A stretch of DNA of 64,000 nt, taken from positions 372,001-436,000 of the forward strand of contig OY829843.1 of assembly GCA_963691885.1 (NCBI GenBank). Direction: 5' to 3'. This DNA comes from G963691885 sp963691885. Lineage in GTDB: Bacteria; Pseudomonadota; Alphaproteobacteria; UBA8366; Aestuariispiraceae. Below, one piece after another: positions 1 to 8,787 of this stretch. Under the pieces are notes generated by a model, which saw only the letters and a list, made by a program, of their open reading frames with translations, was not told the origin of the DNA and did no database searches. The first letter of the stretch is position 1. Every line of letters begins with the position of its first letter. Both the position numbers and the translations under genes were made by a program.

Positions 1-789
1 GTTGCCCTGGCTTTCTGGCGCTGGTTCGGCGTTCTGGTTCTGATGCTGATGATCCGCGGTCCGAAACTTTGGGAACACCGCCGCGACGTGCTGGCGGAAT
101 GGAAAGACCTGACTGTATTGGGCGCGCTTGGTATGGGGGTCTGCGGGGCCTTCGTCTATATCGGTGCAGAGACTGCACAGGCCACCAATATCGGCCTTCT
201 CTATGCCTCGTCACCGGTGATGATTGTCATGCTGGCTTGGCGGCTCTATGGGGAACGACTGACCCTGGTACAAGCGCTTGGCGGCTTGATTTGCCTGGCT
301 GGCGTGATCTGGATTATTGCGCGGGGCGAACTCTCGAACCTGCTCAACCTCAACTTTGCGATCGGTGATTTGTGGATCATGGCAGCGGTCATTGGTTGGG
401 CAATATACGCCATCATGATGAAATACCGCCAAAGTGCCATGGGTATGATGACGCGTTTTACCGCCATCTGTCTCTATGGATCACTGATCCTCCTGCCTTT
501 CTATATCTGGGAGACGCTGACCTTTAAAGCGATGCCGGTAACACAGGACAGTATGATCGCTGTTTCTCTTCTGGCGTTCATTGCGGGTTTCGGGGCCTAT
601 CAGGCCTATGCGAAGGCACAGGCCGTACTCGGCGCGGCACGGGGTGGACTGATCCTGTATCTGAACCCGGTCTATGTTGCCTTTCTTGCCTGGATCTTTC
701 TCGATGAAGGTCTTTATAGCTATCATCTGGTCGGGGCCGCACTGGTTCTGCCGGGGATCTATCTGGCAAACCGGACCCCAAAATCATAA
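1..789 (+). CDS. EamA/DMT-family membrane exporter, 5' end outside the window
   Basis: This is the C-terminal 262 residues of a drug/metabolite-transporter (EamA) family inner-membrane protein. The frame is open from base 1, so the true start lies upstream. The protein is a series of hydrophobic helices (about eight visible, against ten in a full EamA protein). It begins with an ALAFWRW stretch typical of helix 2 and ends in a short polar tail after LANRT. EamA proteins export small metabolites or amino acids by proton exchange; the substrate cannot be told from sequence. The next gene starts 29 bases downstream on the same strand, so the two may be co-transcribed. The family call is firm and the substrate is unknown. 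Confidence 0.88.
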   Translation, partial: VALAFWRWFGVLVLMLMIRGPKLWEHRRDVLAEWKDLTVLGALGMGVCGAFVYIGAETAQATNIGLLYASSPVMIVMLAWRLYGERLTLVQALGGLICLAGVIWIIARGELSNLLNLNFAIGDLWIMAAVIGWAIYAIMMKYRQSAMGMMTRFTAICLYGSLILLPFYIWETLTFKAMPVTQDSMIAVSLLAFIAGFGAYQAYAKAQAVLGAARGGLILYLNPVYVAFLAWIFLDEGLYSYHLVGAALVLPGIYLANRTPKS

Positions 790-818
790 GTCACTCTGAC
801 AACTCGAGGGAGATCACA

Positions 819-1697
819 ATGCTGTTTGAAGGTTTCGAGGACAGGCGCATTCAGACGGCAGAGGCCGAAATCGCTGTGAAGGTCGGGGGCAGCGGCACCG
901 GATTGCTCTTGCTCCACGGTTACCCGCAGACACATATGATGTGGCACGCGATTGCGCCGGCATTGGCCGAACACTTTACCGTCGTAACCGCCGACCTGCG
1001 CGGCTATGGCGACAGCACCAAGGTCGCGTCCGGTAGTGATCACAGCGCGTATTCAAAGCGCGCAATGGCGAGCGACCAGGCCGCCGTCATGACAGAACTG
1101 GGCTTTGAGCAATTTGCGCTTTGTGGCCATGATCGGGGTGCGCGGGTTTCCCATCGCCTGACATTGGACAACCCTGGCCGTGTCACCAAACTTGCCGTTC
1201 TGGATATTGTGCCGACCTACAAGATCTTTATGGAGGCAAACCGGTCCATCGCGATGTCCTATTACCATTGGTATTTCCTGGCCCAGCCCTCGCCACTTCC
1301 AGAAACACTGATCGGTCAGGATCCTGACTTCTACTACGGGTACAAGGTCGGCAGCCTGTCGCCCGCTGGAAACAGTTTCTTCCACCGGGACGCCTACAGC
1401 GAATACCAGCGCTGCTGGAATAATCCGGAAATGATCCATTCCTCCTGCGAGGATTATCGCGCGGCAGCCACAATTGATCTGGAGCATGATGAGGCAGATC
1501 TGGATAAAAGGGTGACTTGTCCCCGACTGGCTTTGTGGGGTGGTTACGGGGTGATGGAAAAGGAATATGACGTGCTGGCCGCTTGGCGCGAACGCGCTAC
1601 AGATGTCCAGGGGCAAGCAATTGAAAATGCGGGGCACTTTCTCGCGGAGGAACAGCCAGAGACCACATTAAACGCGCTGAAGAGTTTTCTTCTGTAA
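819..1697 (+). CDS. Alpha/beta hydrolase, haloacetate (fluoroacetate) dehalogenase-like
   Basis: A 292-residue soluble alpha/beta hydrolase. The oxyanion motif HGYPQ is at about residues 33-37. The nucleophile motif is GHDRGAR with Asp105, and the catalytic His is at about 273 (AGHF). An Asp rather than Ser nucleophile, with Arg106 and Arg109 just after it, matches fluoroacetate dehalogenases, where the two Arg residues hold the substrate carboxylate. The likely reaction is hydrolysis of haloacetate to glycolate and halide. Epoxide hydrolases share the fold, so the substrate is inferred. The ATG at 819 follows GGGAG by eight bases. It lies between an exporter and a lipoprotein and is not part of a recognisable catabolic operon. 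Confidence 0.82.
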   Translation: MLFEGFEDRRIQTAEAEIAVKVGGSGTGLLLLHGYPQTHMMWHAIAPALAEHFTVVTADLRGYGDSTKVASGSDHSAYSKRAMASDQAAVMTELGFEQFALCGHDRGARVSHRLTLDNPGRVTKLAVLDIVPTYKIFMEANRSIAMSYYHWYFLAQPSPLPETLIGQDPDFYYGYKVGSLSPAGNSFFHRDAYSEYQRCWNNPEMIHSSCEDYRAAATIDLEHDEADLDKRVTCPRLALWGGYGVMEKEYDVLAAWRERATDVQGQAIENAGHFLAEEQPETTLNALKSFLL

Positions 1698-1768
1698 AAC
1701 AAGGATAGCATTCCAAAAGCCATTCATTGAGGCTTGCCAAGACGAAGCTGATCACTACTTGTTCTGGC

Positions 1769-2836
1769 ATGATCGCAATTTTTCTAAAGCTCGATTTGCG
1801 TTGGCTGTGTGCTGCTCTCTGCCTTTCTCTATTGGTGGCCTGTTCATCCAGGCCAGCATCCCTTGATGGATACATTTCCGAGAACGGAAATTACCGCGAC
1901 AATGGCAAGTTCCAAAACAGCGATGGCACCCAAATAAACAAGAGCTTTGGGGAATTGCTGAGCTGGTGGTGGGAACGGCTCGGAAATATTCCGGACCCAA
2001 TGCGTTTTGAGAGCGTCAGCGCCGATGACGAGGCGCTGCAACCCGTGGCCCCGAAACCCTCTATCACCTGGATAGGGCATGCATCCTATCTCTACCGCGT
2101 CGGCGATGTCGCCATCCTGACCGACCCGCATTTTACCCAGCGGGCGTCACCGGTATCTTTCGCCGGCCCGAAAAGATACATGCCGCCGGGCCTGACGATA
2201 GAGGAATTGCCAAAGATCGACATCGACTCGATCAGCCATAACCACTATGACCATCTCGATCTGAAATCCGTCAAAACGCTTGCCGCAAGAGATCCGGAAA
2301 CGCTCTTTGTCGTGCCAATGGGCATGCTCGACTGGTTCGAAGAAGAAGGGATCACAAATGTCCGCCAATATGACTGGTGGCAGGATGAGGTTATCGGCAA
2401 TACGAAGGTCACCTTTGTCCCGGTGCATCATTGGTCGGGCCGATCCCTCACAGACCGGAACCTGACCCTCTGGGGCGGCTGGCACTTTGACGTTGGCGGG
2501 CGCAGCTTCGTTCATCTGGGCGATACCGGATATTCAAAGGACTTCACCCAGATCCGCGAGCGGCTTGGGCCGGTCGACCTCGCCGCCATACCCATCGGTG
2601 CCTATGCCCCAATCTGGTTCATGAAGGCGGCCCATGTCAGTCCCGCAGAAGCGGTTCAGATCTACATCGATCTCGAAGCGGATGACGCGGTCGGCATGCA
2701 TTGGGGAACATTCATTCTGACCGACGAACCTGTCGACGAACCACCCAAGCTCTTGGCGCAAAGCCTTGAGGAACGCAGCATCTCCGCCGACCGGTTCAGG
2801 GTCCTGAAACACGGCGAGACCTGGAACCTGAACTGA
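1769..2836 (+). CDS. Metallo-beta-lactamase-fold lipoprotein, NAPE-PLD/UlaG-like hydrolase
   Basis: A 355-residue probable lipoprotein. The hydrophobic signal ends in LLVAC-S with the lipid-modified Cys at about residue 25, so it is predicted to sit in the envelope. The MBL-fold metal motif HNHYDH is at about residues 147-152. It is followed by a downstream HH, an Asp in HLGDTG, and a final His in MHWGTF, giving a two-metal site. The closest recognisable family is the N-acylphosphatidylethanolamine phospholipase D-like hydrolases, which suggests a phosphodiester in a lipid as substrate, but this is inference. An in-frame TTG at 1727 would add 14 residues; ATG 1769 gives a cleaner signal peptide. 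It ends four bases before the convergent nitronate monooxygenase gene. Confidence 0.8.
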   Translation: MIAIFLKLDLRWLCAALCLSLLVACSSRPASLDGYISENGNYRDNGKFQNSDGTQINKSFGELLSWWWERLGNIPDPMRFESVSADDEALQPVAPKPSITWIGHASYLYRVGDVAILTDPHFTQRASPVSFAGPKRYMPPGLTIEELPKIDIDSISHNHYDHLDLKSVKTLAARDPETLFVVPMGMLDWFEEEGITNVRQYDWWQDEVIGNTKVTFVPVHHWSGRSLTDRNLTLWGGWHFDVGGRSFVHLGDTGYSKDFTQIRERLGPVDLAAIPIGAYAPIWFMKAAHVSPAEAVQIYIDLEADDAVGMHWGTFILTDEPVDEPPKLLAQSLEERSISADRFRVLKHGETWNLN

Positions 2837-2840
2837 AGGG

Positions 2841-3917
2841 TCACCAGCCTAACAAAATCTTCGCATCCTGCCAGATGCGGGTGACTGTTTCCCCGGCTGG
2901 TGCCGCTGGCGCTAGACGCGCTGATTGGCCGGCCCATACCTGCATCCGGTCGAGGTCATTCTCTTTGGATCCCTGTCCTCGCATGGCTGTTGTCAGACCG
3001 CGCTGGACCGGATAGGGGGCTGGTTTTGGCGCGGATGGATCTAGTGTTGCTTGCACATAGCTGGTCCTGATGGAACGGCCCAGCCGACCAGAAAATGCCC
3101 TTGTCCCGACGGTATCTTCCGGTTGTGCATTCCCGATTGCGTCGGCCCAGGCAAGTGCAATTCCAGCCTCGGGTGTTCGCAACAACGCCGTCCCCAACTG
3201 TACCGCCGACGCCCCCAGCGCAAAGGCAGCCGCGACACCCCGTCCGTCGCCGATACCACCAGTGGCAACTACCGGAACCTTAACGGCATCTACAATGGCC
3301 GGCAGAAGAGAGAACAATCCGATCATCGAGGTCTCGGCCATATCGGCATCAAAGGCACCTCGATGGCCACCCGCCTCCATCCCCTGGGCGATGATGACAT
3401 CCGCCCCTGCGGCTTCGGCGATCCTCGCCTCCGCCACTGTTGTTGCTGTCGCAAACCATTTAATGCCGCGTGCCTTCATCTCTTCGACAATGGCCGGGGG
3501 GAAAACCCCCATGATCGACGAAATAACAGCCGGCCCCGCGTTCAAGACGGCCTGGCATTGCATCTCGAAATCATGTGGTTTGGCGTCTCCGGCTTCGGCA
3601 CTGACTTCGGGACCCCATTGACCAAGAAAATCTCGCCACGCCGCTTCCTGGTCAGCGTTGCGCACGGGATCAGGGTCGGGAATCCAGAGGTTCATCTGAA
3701 AGGCGCCATTGCTGCCCGCCCGGACCGTGGATGCCCAGGATTTTATCCCCTCCGCATTCATCATCAAGGCGCCGCAGGCTCCCATACCGCCGGCCTTGGC
3801 GACAGCGATTGCCAGTTCCGGCGGACAAGCGCCGGCCATTGGGGCCATCAGGATCGGGATCTCCAGATCATAGGTCGCACAAAATTCGTCCGCCCGTGTT
3901 GCAGCTGACCTGGTCAT
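2841..3917 (-). CDS. Nitronate monooxygenase (2-nitropropane dioxygenase family)
   Basis: A 358-residue FMN-dependent TIM-barrel enzyme. Visible family motifs are MAPMAG near the N-terminus, the GMEAGGHRG loop carrying the probable catalytic His, and the phosphate-binding ATGGIGDGRG followed by GASAVQLGTALL. Members oxidise alkyl nitronates such as propionate-3-nitronate to aldehydes or ketones. Some relatives are enoyl-ACP reductases of the FabK type, which cannot be excluded. The ATG is preceded by a strong AAGGGGG ribosome-binding site. It starts 17 bases after prfB on the same strand, so it probably shares the prfB transcript. Confidence 0.85.
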   Translation of the reverse strand: MTRSAATRADEFCATYDLEIPILMAPMAGACPPELAIAVAKAGGMGACGALMMNAEGIKSWASTVRAGSNGAFQMNLWIPDPDPVRNADQEAAWRDFLGQWGPEVSAEAGDAKPHDFEMQCQAVLNAGPAVISSIMGVFPPAIVEEMKARGIKWFATATTVAEARIAEAAGADVIIAQGMEAGGHRGAFDADMAETSMIGLFSLLPAIVDAVKVPVVATGGIGDGRGVAAAFALGASAVQLGTALLRTPEAGIALAWADAIGNAQPEDTVGTRAFSGRLGRSIRTSYVQATLDPSAPKPAPYPVQRGLTTAMRGQGSKENDLDRMQVWAGQSARLAPAAPAGETVTRIWQDAKILLGW

Positions 3918-3934
3918 GACAGCCCCCTTTCCTG

Positions 3935-5066
3935 TTACTCGATGTCCTCAACCGGCTGGGCTGGACCACCGGCAACCCGCATCGCCAGGGCCGCTTCCAG
4001 ATAGGGATCCAGATCGCCATCCAGCACGCCTTGGGCATTGCCCTTTTCAACGCCGGTCCGCAGGTCTTTCACCATCTGATAGGGCTGGAGAACATAGGAT
4101 CGGATCTGATGACCCCAGCCAATTTCGGTCTTGGCTTCATGCTCTGCTTGCGCTGCCTCTTCCCGGATCCGCAACTCACGTTCATAGAGCCGCGCTTCCA
4201 GCATCTTCATCGCGGTCGCCCGGTTTTTATGCTGCGATCGATCGTTCTGACACTGAACTACAATGCCGGTCGGCTCATGGGTGATACGAACAGCAGAATC
4301 CGTTCTGTTGACGTGCTGCCCGCCAGCGCCTGAAGCCCGGTAGGTGTCGATCCGCAGATCCTTTTCCTCAACTTCTACCGTGATTGAATCATCAATTTCC
4401 GGATAGACTGAGACAGAGGAAAAGCTGGTATGCCGTCTCGCGTTTGAGTCGAAGGGCGAAATGCGAACCAGACGATGGACGCCGGTTTCCGTCTTTAGCC
4501 AGCCATAGGCGTCCGGGCCAGAAACCCGCAGGGTCGCAGACTTGATACCGGCTTCTTCACCCGGGCTTTCTTCCATCATCTCCGTTTTGTAACCATGCTG
4601 GACACACCAGCGCGAATACATCCGGAACAGCATATTGGCCCAGTCCTGGGACTCTGTCCCGCCAGCACCTGCATGCACCTCCAGGAAGCAGTCATTGCCA
4701 TCGGCCTCACCGGATAGCAGACTCGCCAACTGCAGTTTTCGGGCGACGTCCTTTAACTCTGCAAGGGCGGCCTCGGCCTCTGAAATGATGTCTTCATCAC
4801 CCTCTGCTTCACCCAGTTCGATCAATTCAACATTGTCCGTCAGTCCGGATTCAAGGGTATTGAAATCGCCGATACGCGATTCAAGAGAGGCCCGTTCCCG
4901 CATCAATTTCTGGGCGGCATCGGGATCATCCCACAGGGTTGGATCTTCTACTTTGGCATTCAGTTCTTGCAGACGCTTTCGGGCAGTCTCCAAGTCAAAG
5001 ATGCCTCCTCAGCAGTTCGAGCGACTGCTTGAGTTCGTCAACATTGGCTTGTGCTTCGGCACGCAT
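3935..5066 (-). CDS. prfB: Peptide chain release factor 2, with programmed +1 frameshift
   Basis: Release factor 2 recognises UAA and UGA stop codons in the ribosome and triggers peptide release. The gene is split in two frames. A 23-codon first part (starting MRAEAQANVDEL) runs to an in-frame TGA, and the remaining about 352 residues continue in the +1 frame as DLETARKRL. Together they give about 376 residues, a normal RF2 length. The SPF stop-recognition tripeptide and the GGQ catalytic loop (SGAGGQHVNR) are both present. Frameshifting at CTT-TGA-C is the known autoregulatory switch of RF2. The gene lies downstream of mrcA in the same orientation but is separated from it by the oppositely oriented alternative oxidase gene. 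Confidence 0.95.
4994..5009 (-). promoter_or_regulatory. prfB: prfB programmed frameshift site
   Basis: Read on the minus strand, the site is AGGAGG-CAT-CTT-TGA-C. An internal Shine-Dalgarno-like AGGAGG lies three bases before the slippery CTT codon, followed by the in-frame TGA and C. This is the same arrangement as the studied E. coli site. When RF2 is scarce, slow decoding of TGA lets the ribosome slip +1 onto GAC and make full RF2. Confidence 0.95.
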
Positions 5067-5272
5067 CGAGGCGGACCCTTTCTTAAATCTTACAGAGCAA
5101 TCCGGCAGAAACGCCTTGAATGGGATGTAGATTATGCCAAGGCCGGTTACAAGCAAAGAGCACTCAATCGACCCCAAATACTACGACCTGACTGCGACAG
5201 TTTGCACATTGTTCCAGCGTCCCGCCTCACCATCTGAGGAGTATGGACTAATCGATCACAAAGGATGGTCCC

Positions 5273-5983
5273 ATGGGTGCTTCACCATCACCTCTCATCA
5301 CGCTTCCTGAAAAGAACCACCGCATACCAGAAAGCTTTCGCGACAAGGTCGCCTATGGCTTTGTGAAAGTGCTGCGTTTCGTGGCAGACAAGTTCTTTGC
5401 CGGACGTTACGGACACCGCGCCGTGGTGCTGGAAACCGTCGCCGCAGTACCGGGTATGGTCGGCGGCCTCTTACAGCATCTCCATTCCCTGCGGGTCATA
5501 AAAGATGACAGGGGTTGGGTCCGCGAGCTTCTGGACGAAGCTGAAAATGAACGTATGCATCTGATGACCTTTATCGAGATCGCCCAGCCATCCCGTGCCG
5601 AACGTGTGATCATTATGATCACCCAGGCAATCTTCTATAACTTCTATTTCTGGCTCTATCTCTTTTCCCCAAGCACGGCACACCGCGTTGTCGGCTATTT
5701 TGAGGAGGAAGCTGTTGTCAGTTACACGAATTGTCTGGCGGATATAGATGCCGGGCGACACGATAATCCACCCGCGCCTGAGGTGGCGATTGCCTATTGG
5801 AACCTTCCCGAAGACGCGCGGTTGCGGGATGTCATCCTGAAAGTTCGTGAAGATGAAGCCGGCCACCGCGACCGCAATCATCTCTTCTCCGACACATTGG
5901 ATGAGGGCCGCCAGCCTGTTGACTCAAGCCATACCGATCAAAACCAAGCCAGCGATCCTGTGGAGCCGACCAAAGCCGCCTGA
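5273..5983 (+). CDS. aox: Alternative oxidase (cyanide-resistant ubiquinol oxidase)
   Basis: A 236-residue diiron membrane-bound quinol oxidase that passes electrons from ubiquinol to oxygen without pumping protons. All four family motifs are present in order: LET (Glu54), NERMHL (Glu93, His96), FEEEAV (about residues 143-148) and EDEAGHRDRNH (Glu205, His208). These supply the iron ligands. Two hydrophobic stretches flank the NERMHL region, as expected for a protein bound to one membrane leaflet. AAGGA precedes the ATG. Only a minority of bacteria carry this enzyme, which is best known from mitochondria. It stands alone, in opposite orientation, between mrcA and prfB. I see no NO- or FNR-type operator upstream that I can support. 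Confidence 0.93.
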   Translation: MGASPSPLITLPEKNHRIPESFRDKVAYGFVKVLRFVADKFFAGRYGHRAVVLETVAAVPGMVGGLLQHLHSLRVIKDDRGWVRELLDEAENERMHLMTFIEIAQPSRAERVIIMITQAIFYNFYFWLYLFSPSTAHRVVGYFEEEAVVSYTNCLADIDAGRHDNPPAPEVAIAYWNLPEDARLRDVILKVREDEAGHRDRNHLFSDTLDEGRQPVDSSHTDQNQASDPVEPTKAA

Positions 5984-5986
5984 CCC

Positions 5987-8521
5987 CTAATACAAACCAC
6001 CGGACGACGTGGTTGGTGCCGCGGCGGGCAACAAGCTGCCCGGTGCTGTGCCGCCGGGTATTACAGGGCCATCTTCCGTACCGCCGTCAATAAACACCTC
6101 GGCGGCACGGGCCCCCGGTTCCGTTCCCGCCTTGAACGCTTCCAGGATGACTGTCTTGCTGGATGCCTTCGCAAGTTGCCCGGTATCGGCGTCTATTCTG
6201 ACATTTCTGATGGCAGGGGGTGTGCGGAAAGGAATGGCCGGTTTGTCGGCAAGGGCGCGCTCCATAAACGCTTTGAAAACCGGTGCAGCCACGGATGAGC
6301 CCGTTTCCTGTCCGCCCCAGGGCTGCTTGCCTAGCGGAATCGGCGTGTCGAAACCGACAAAGACACCCACGGCCAGATCCGGCGCAAAACCAACAAACCA
6401 GGTATCGCGGCTGTCATTGGTCGTACCCGTTTTCCCGGCCAATGGTTTTCCAACCGCGCGAATACGGCGGCCAGTGCCGCGTTGAACGACACCTTCCAGC
6501 ATGCTTGTCACCTGATAGGCGCTCTCTGCAGAAACCAGCTGTTCACGCTGGTCCGGCAGCTGCGGTGGTGTCTGGCCTTCCCACTGGGTGGCCACACAGT
6601 CGGTGCACAGCCGTCCATCATGACGGAAAATCGTTTTGCCATGTCTATCCTGAACCCGGTCAATCAGACTTGGCGTGATCCTCTTGCCCCCATTGACCAG
6701 CATCGCGTAAGCCGTCGTGATATCGAGTAGTTGGGTCTCACCCGCCCCCAAAGACATCGACAATTGTTCGGGCATATTCTGCATGATGTTAAACCGCCCG
6801 ATCAGCTCGGACACAGATTCCATGCCAACCGCCTGGGCCAACCGAACCGTCATCAGGTTTCGGGACCGCTCGATCCCGACCCGCATCGGGCTTGGCCCGT
6901 AAAACTGGCGGGAGTAGTTGGCCGGTTTCCATTTCTTCTTGCCAGGTCCCTGATCCAGCACAAAAGGTGCATCCAGGATCATCGTGGCAGGGGTATATCC
7001 CTCTTCCAGGGCGGCCAGATAAACGAACGGTTTGACGGCGGAGCCTGGCTGGCGCTTAGCCTGGGTGACCCGGTTGAATTCGCTATCATCAAAACTCCAC
7101 CCCCCCTGCATGGCCAGAATGCGCCCTGTATGCGGGTCCATCGCCACAATCCCGCCATTGACAGCCGGGATCTGACGCAGGCCAAAGGTACCTGGTGGAT
7201 AGGGTTCCGGATCCTTGCCCTCTTCCTTGGGTTTGAACAGAACCGATTCAACGTAGATGACGTCGCCCGGTTTCATAACCTCACCTGGCGACTTGACCGC
7301 AGCACCACGGGCCTGGTCCTCCAGCGCTTTCCGGGCCCAGCGGATTTCTGCAAAAGGCAAATTCCCGACAGAACCGTCGCTGAAGCCAACGCGGGTATCG
7401 CGTTTGTCGAAGCCAAGGACCACGCCGAGCACCCAGGGACTGTAGTCAGTCTTTACCTTTACCTCACCAAGCGCTACGGCCCAGGCAGCCTCGGCCCCTT
7501 CCTCTGCCAATTGGGCTTCTTCAAGGGAAAGACTGGTAACAACCCCGCGATAGCCATGACGGCGGTCATAGGCAACCAGGCCTTCCCGCAGCGAGGTCTT
7601 GGCCATTTCCTGCAGGTTAGAATCCAGGGTCGTGCGCACTGAAAGACCACCTTCATTGACCCTGTTCAAACCAAATTGCTCACCAAGCTCCCGACGGACT
7701 TCTTCGACGAAATACCGTGCATCGACCGAAAGCACATCACGCGGAGGCCGAACTTCGAGGGGCAGTTCACGGGCAATCTCGGCTTCCGCCTGGTGAATGA
7801 ATTTCTCTTCTTCCATACGACCGACAACCCAGTTTCGACGCGCTATCGCGGCTGACAGCTTTCGGACGGGATGGTAGTTGTTCGGGGCCTTTGGCAGGGC
7901 TGCCAGATAGGCCGCCTCATCAATCCCCAACTCGTCGAGTGGTTTATCAAAATAGTTGAGGGCTGCGGCAGCAACACCATAGGACCCGTATCCCAGATAA
8001 ATCTGGTTGAGATACAGTTCCAGGATCCGGTCTTTCGTCAGGGCGCGTTCGATGCGGAAAGACAGGATTGCCTCTTTGATCTTGCGTTCGATCGAGACCT
8101 CATTGGTCAGCAAGAAGTTCTTCGCGACCTGTTGCGTTATGGTCGATGCCCCTATCGGACGCCCACCACCCTGCAGCTTAATTTTGACATTGGTTACAAC
8201 GGCACGGGCAAGGGCAATGAAGTCAACGCCCGGATGGGAATAGAAGTTCTGGTCCTCAGCGGCGATAAACGCCTGTTTCACCCGCTTCGGGATCGAATCA
8301 ATCGGCATGAATACGCGGTTCTCTACCGCGTATTCAGCGATCAGACGACCATCACCCGCATGGACCCTGGTTGCTGTTGCCGGTTCAAAATCTGCAAGTT
8401 GTGCATATTCCGGCAAGTCTTTGCCATAATGCCAGAGCCCGTAAACGGCCACCCCGGCCCCAACGACGCAGAGGCCAAGACCCAAGCTTAACAACACCAC
8501 AAACAGTTTTACCAAGTTCAT
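5987..8521 (-). CDS. mrcA: Penicillin-binding protein 1A, bifunctional peptidoglycan synthase
   Basis: An 844-residue class A PBP anchored in the inner membrane by one N-terminal helix. The glycosyltransferase domain carries its catalytic Glu at about residue 89 (AAEDQNFYSHPG). The transpeptidase domain has SAVK with Ser494, SRN at about 553-555, and KTGT at about 687-690. It polymerises and cross-links peptidoglycan. The C-terminal tail is rich in Pro, Gly, Ala and Ser. It follows amiC in the same orientation with a gap of about 266 bases, so it may have its own promoter; I see no strong consensus there. It ends three bases from the convergent alternative oxidase gene. Confidence 0.96.
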   Translation of the reverse strand: MNLVKLFVVLLSLGLGLCVVGAGVAVYGLWHYGKDLPEYAQLADFEPATATRVHAGDGRLIAEYAVENRVFMPIDSIPKRVKQAFIAAEDQNFYSHPGVDFIALARAVVTNVKIKLQGGGRPIGASTITQQVAKNFLLTNEVSIERKIKEAILSFRIERALTKDRILELYLNQIYLGYGSYGVAAAALNYFDKPLDELGIDEAAYLAALPKAPNNYHPVRKLSAAIARRNWVVGRMEEEKFIHQAEAEIARELPLEVRPPRDVLSVDARYFVEEVRRELGEQFGLNRVNEGGLSVRTTLDSNLQEMAKTSLREGLVAYDRRHGYRGVVTSLSLEEAQLAEEGAEAAWAVALGEVKVKTDYSPWVLGVVLGFDKRDTRVGFSDGSVGNLPFAEIRWARKALEDQARGAAVKSPGEVMKPGDVIYVESVLFKPKEEGKDPEPYPPGTFGLRQIPAVNGGIVAMDPHTGRILAMQGGWSFDDSEFNRVTQAKRQPGSAVKPFVYLAALEEGYTPATMILDAPFVLDQGPGKKKWKPANYSRQFYGPSPMRVGIERSRNLMTVRLAQAVGMESVSELIGRFNIMQNMPEQLSMSLGAGETQLLDITTAYAMLVNGGKRITPSLIDRVQDRHGKTIFRHDGRLCTDCVATQWEGQTPPQLPDQREQLVSAESAYQVTSMLEGVVQRGTGRRIRAVGKPLAGKTGTTNDSRDTWFVGFAPDLAVGVFVGFDTPIPLGKQPWGGQETGSSVAAPVFKAFMERALADKPAIPFRTPPAIRNVRIDADTGQLAKASSKTVILEAFKAGTEPGARAAEVFIDGGTEDGPVIPGGTAPGSLLPAAAPTTSSGGLY

Positions 8522-8787
8522 TTACCTGCCTTCAAACCTTGCGACCTGTCCCCATACCACTGCTGTAACAGATCAGGACTCGCAACCGGATGCACGTCCC
8601 GCAATAACGCCACCAATTGACCCCCGCTGCAAATGTCAGTGTGTTGCGCCGACGGTATTGTAAAATGTAATTCGGTCTCGCTTTGCCCGCAATATCACAC
8701 AAATCATTCTATCGTGACGGGACCGTGGCAGCCATGCGAGGATTTAAGGGCAGAGACAGCGATCCGTTCAGAAAGCCTGAAAGTGTA

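Noticed and set aside
3051..3908. Long plus-strand open frame of 285 codons
   Set aside because: It is antisense to the nitronate monooxygenase gene, whose protein has clear family motifs; the shadow is low-complexity Arg/Pro-rich.
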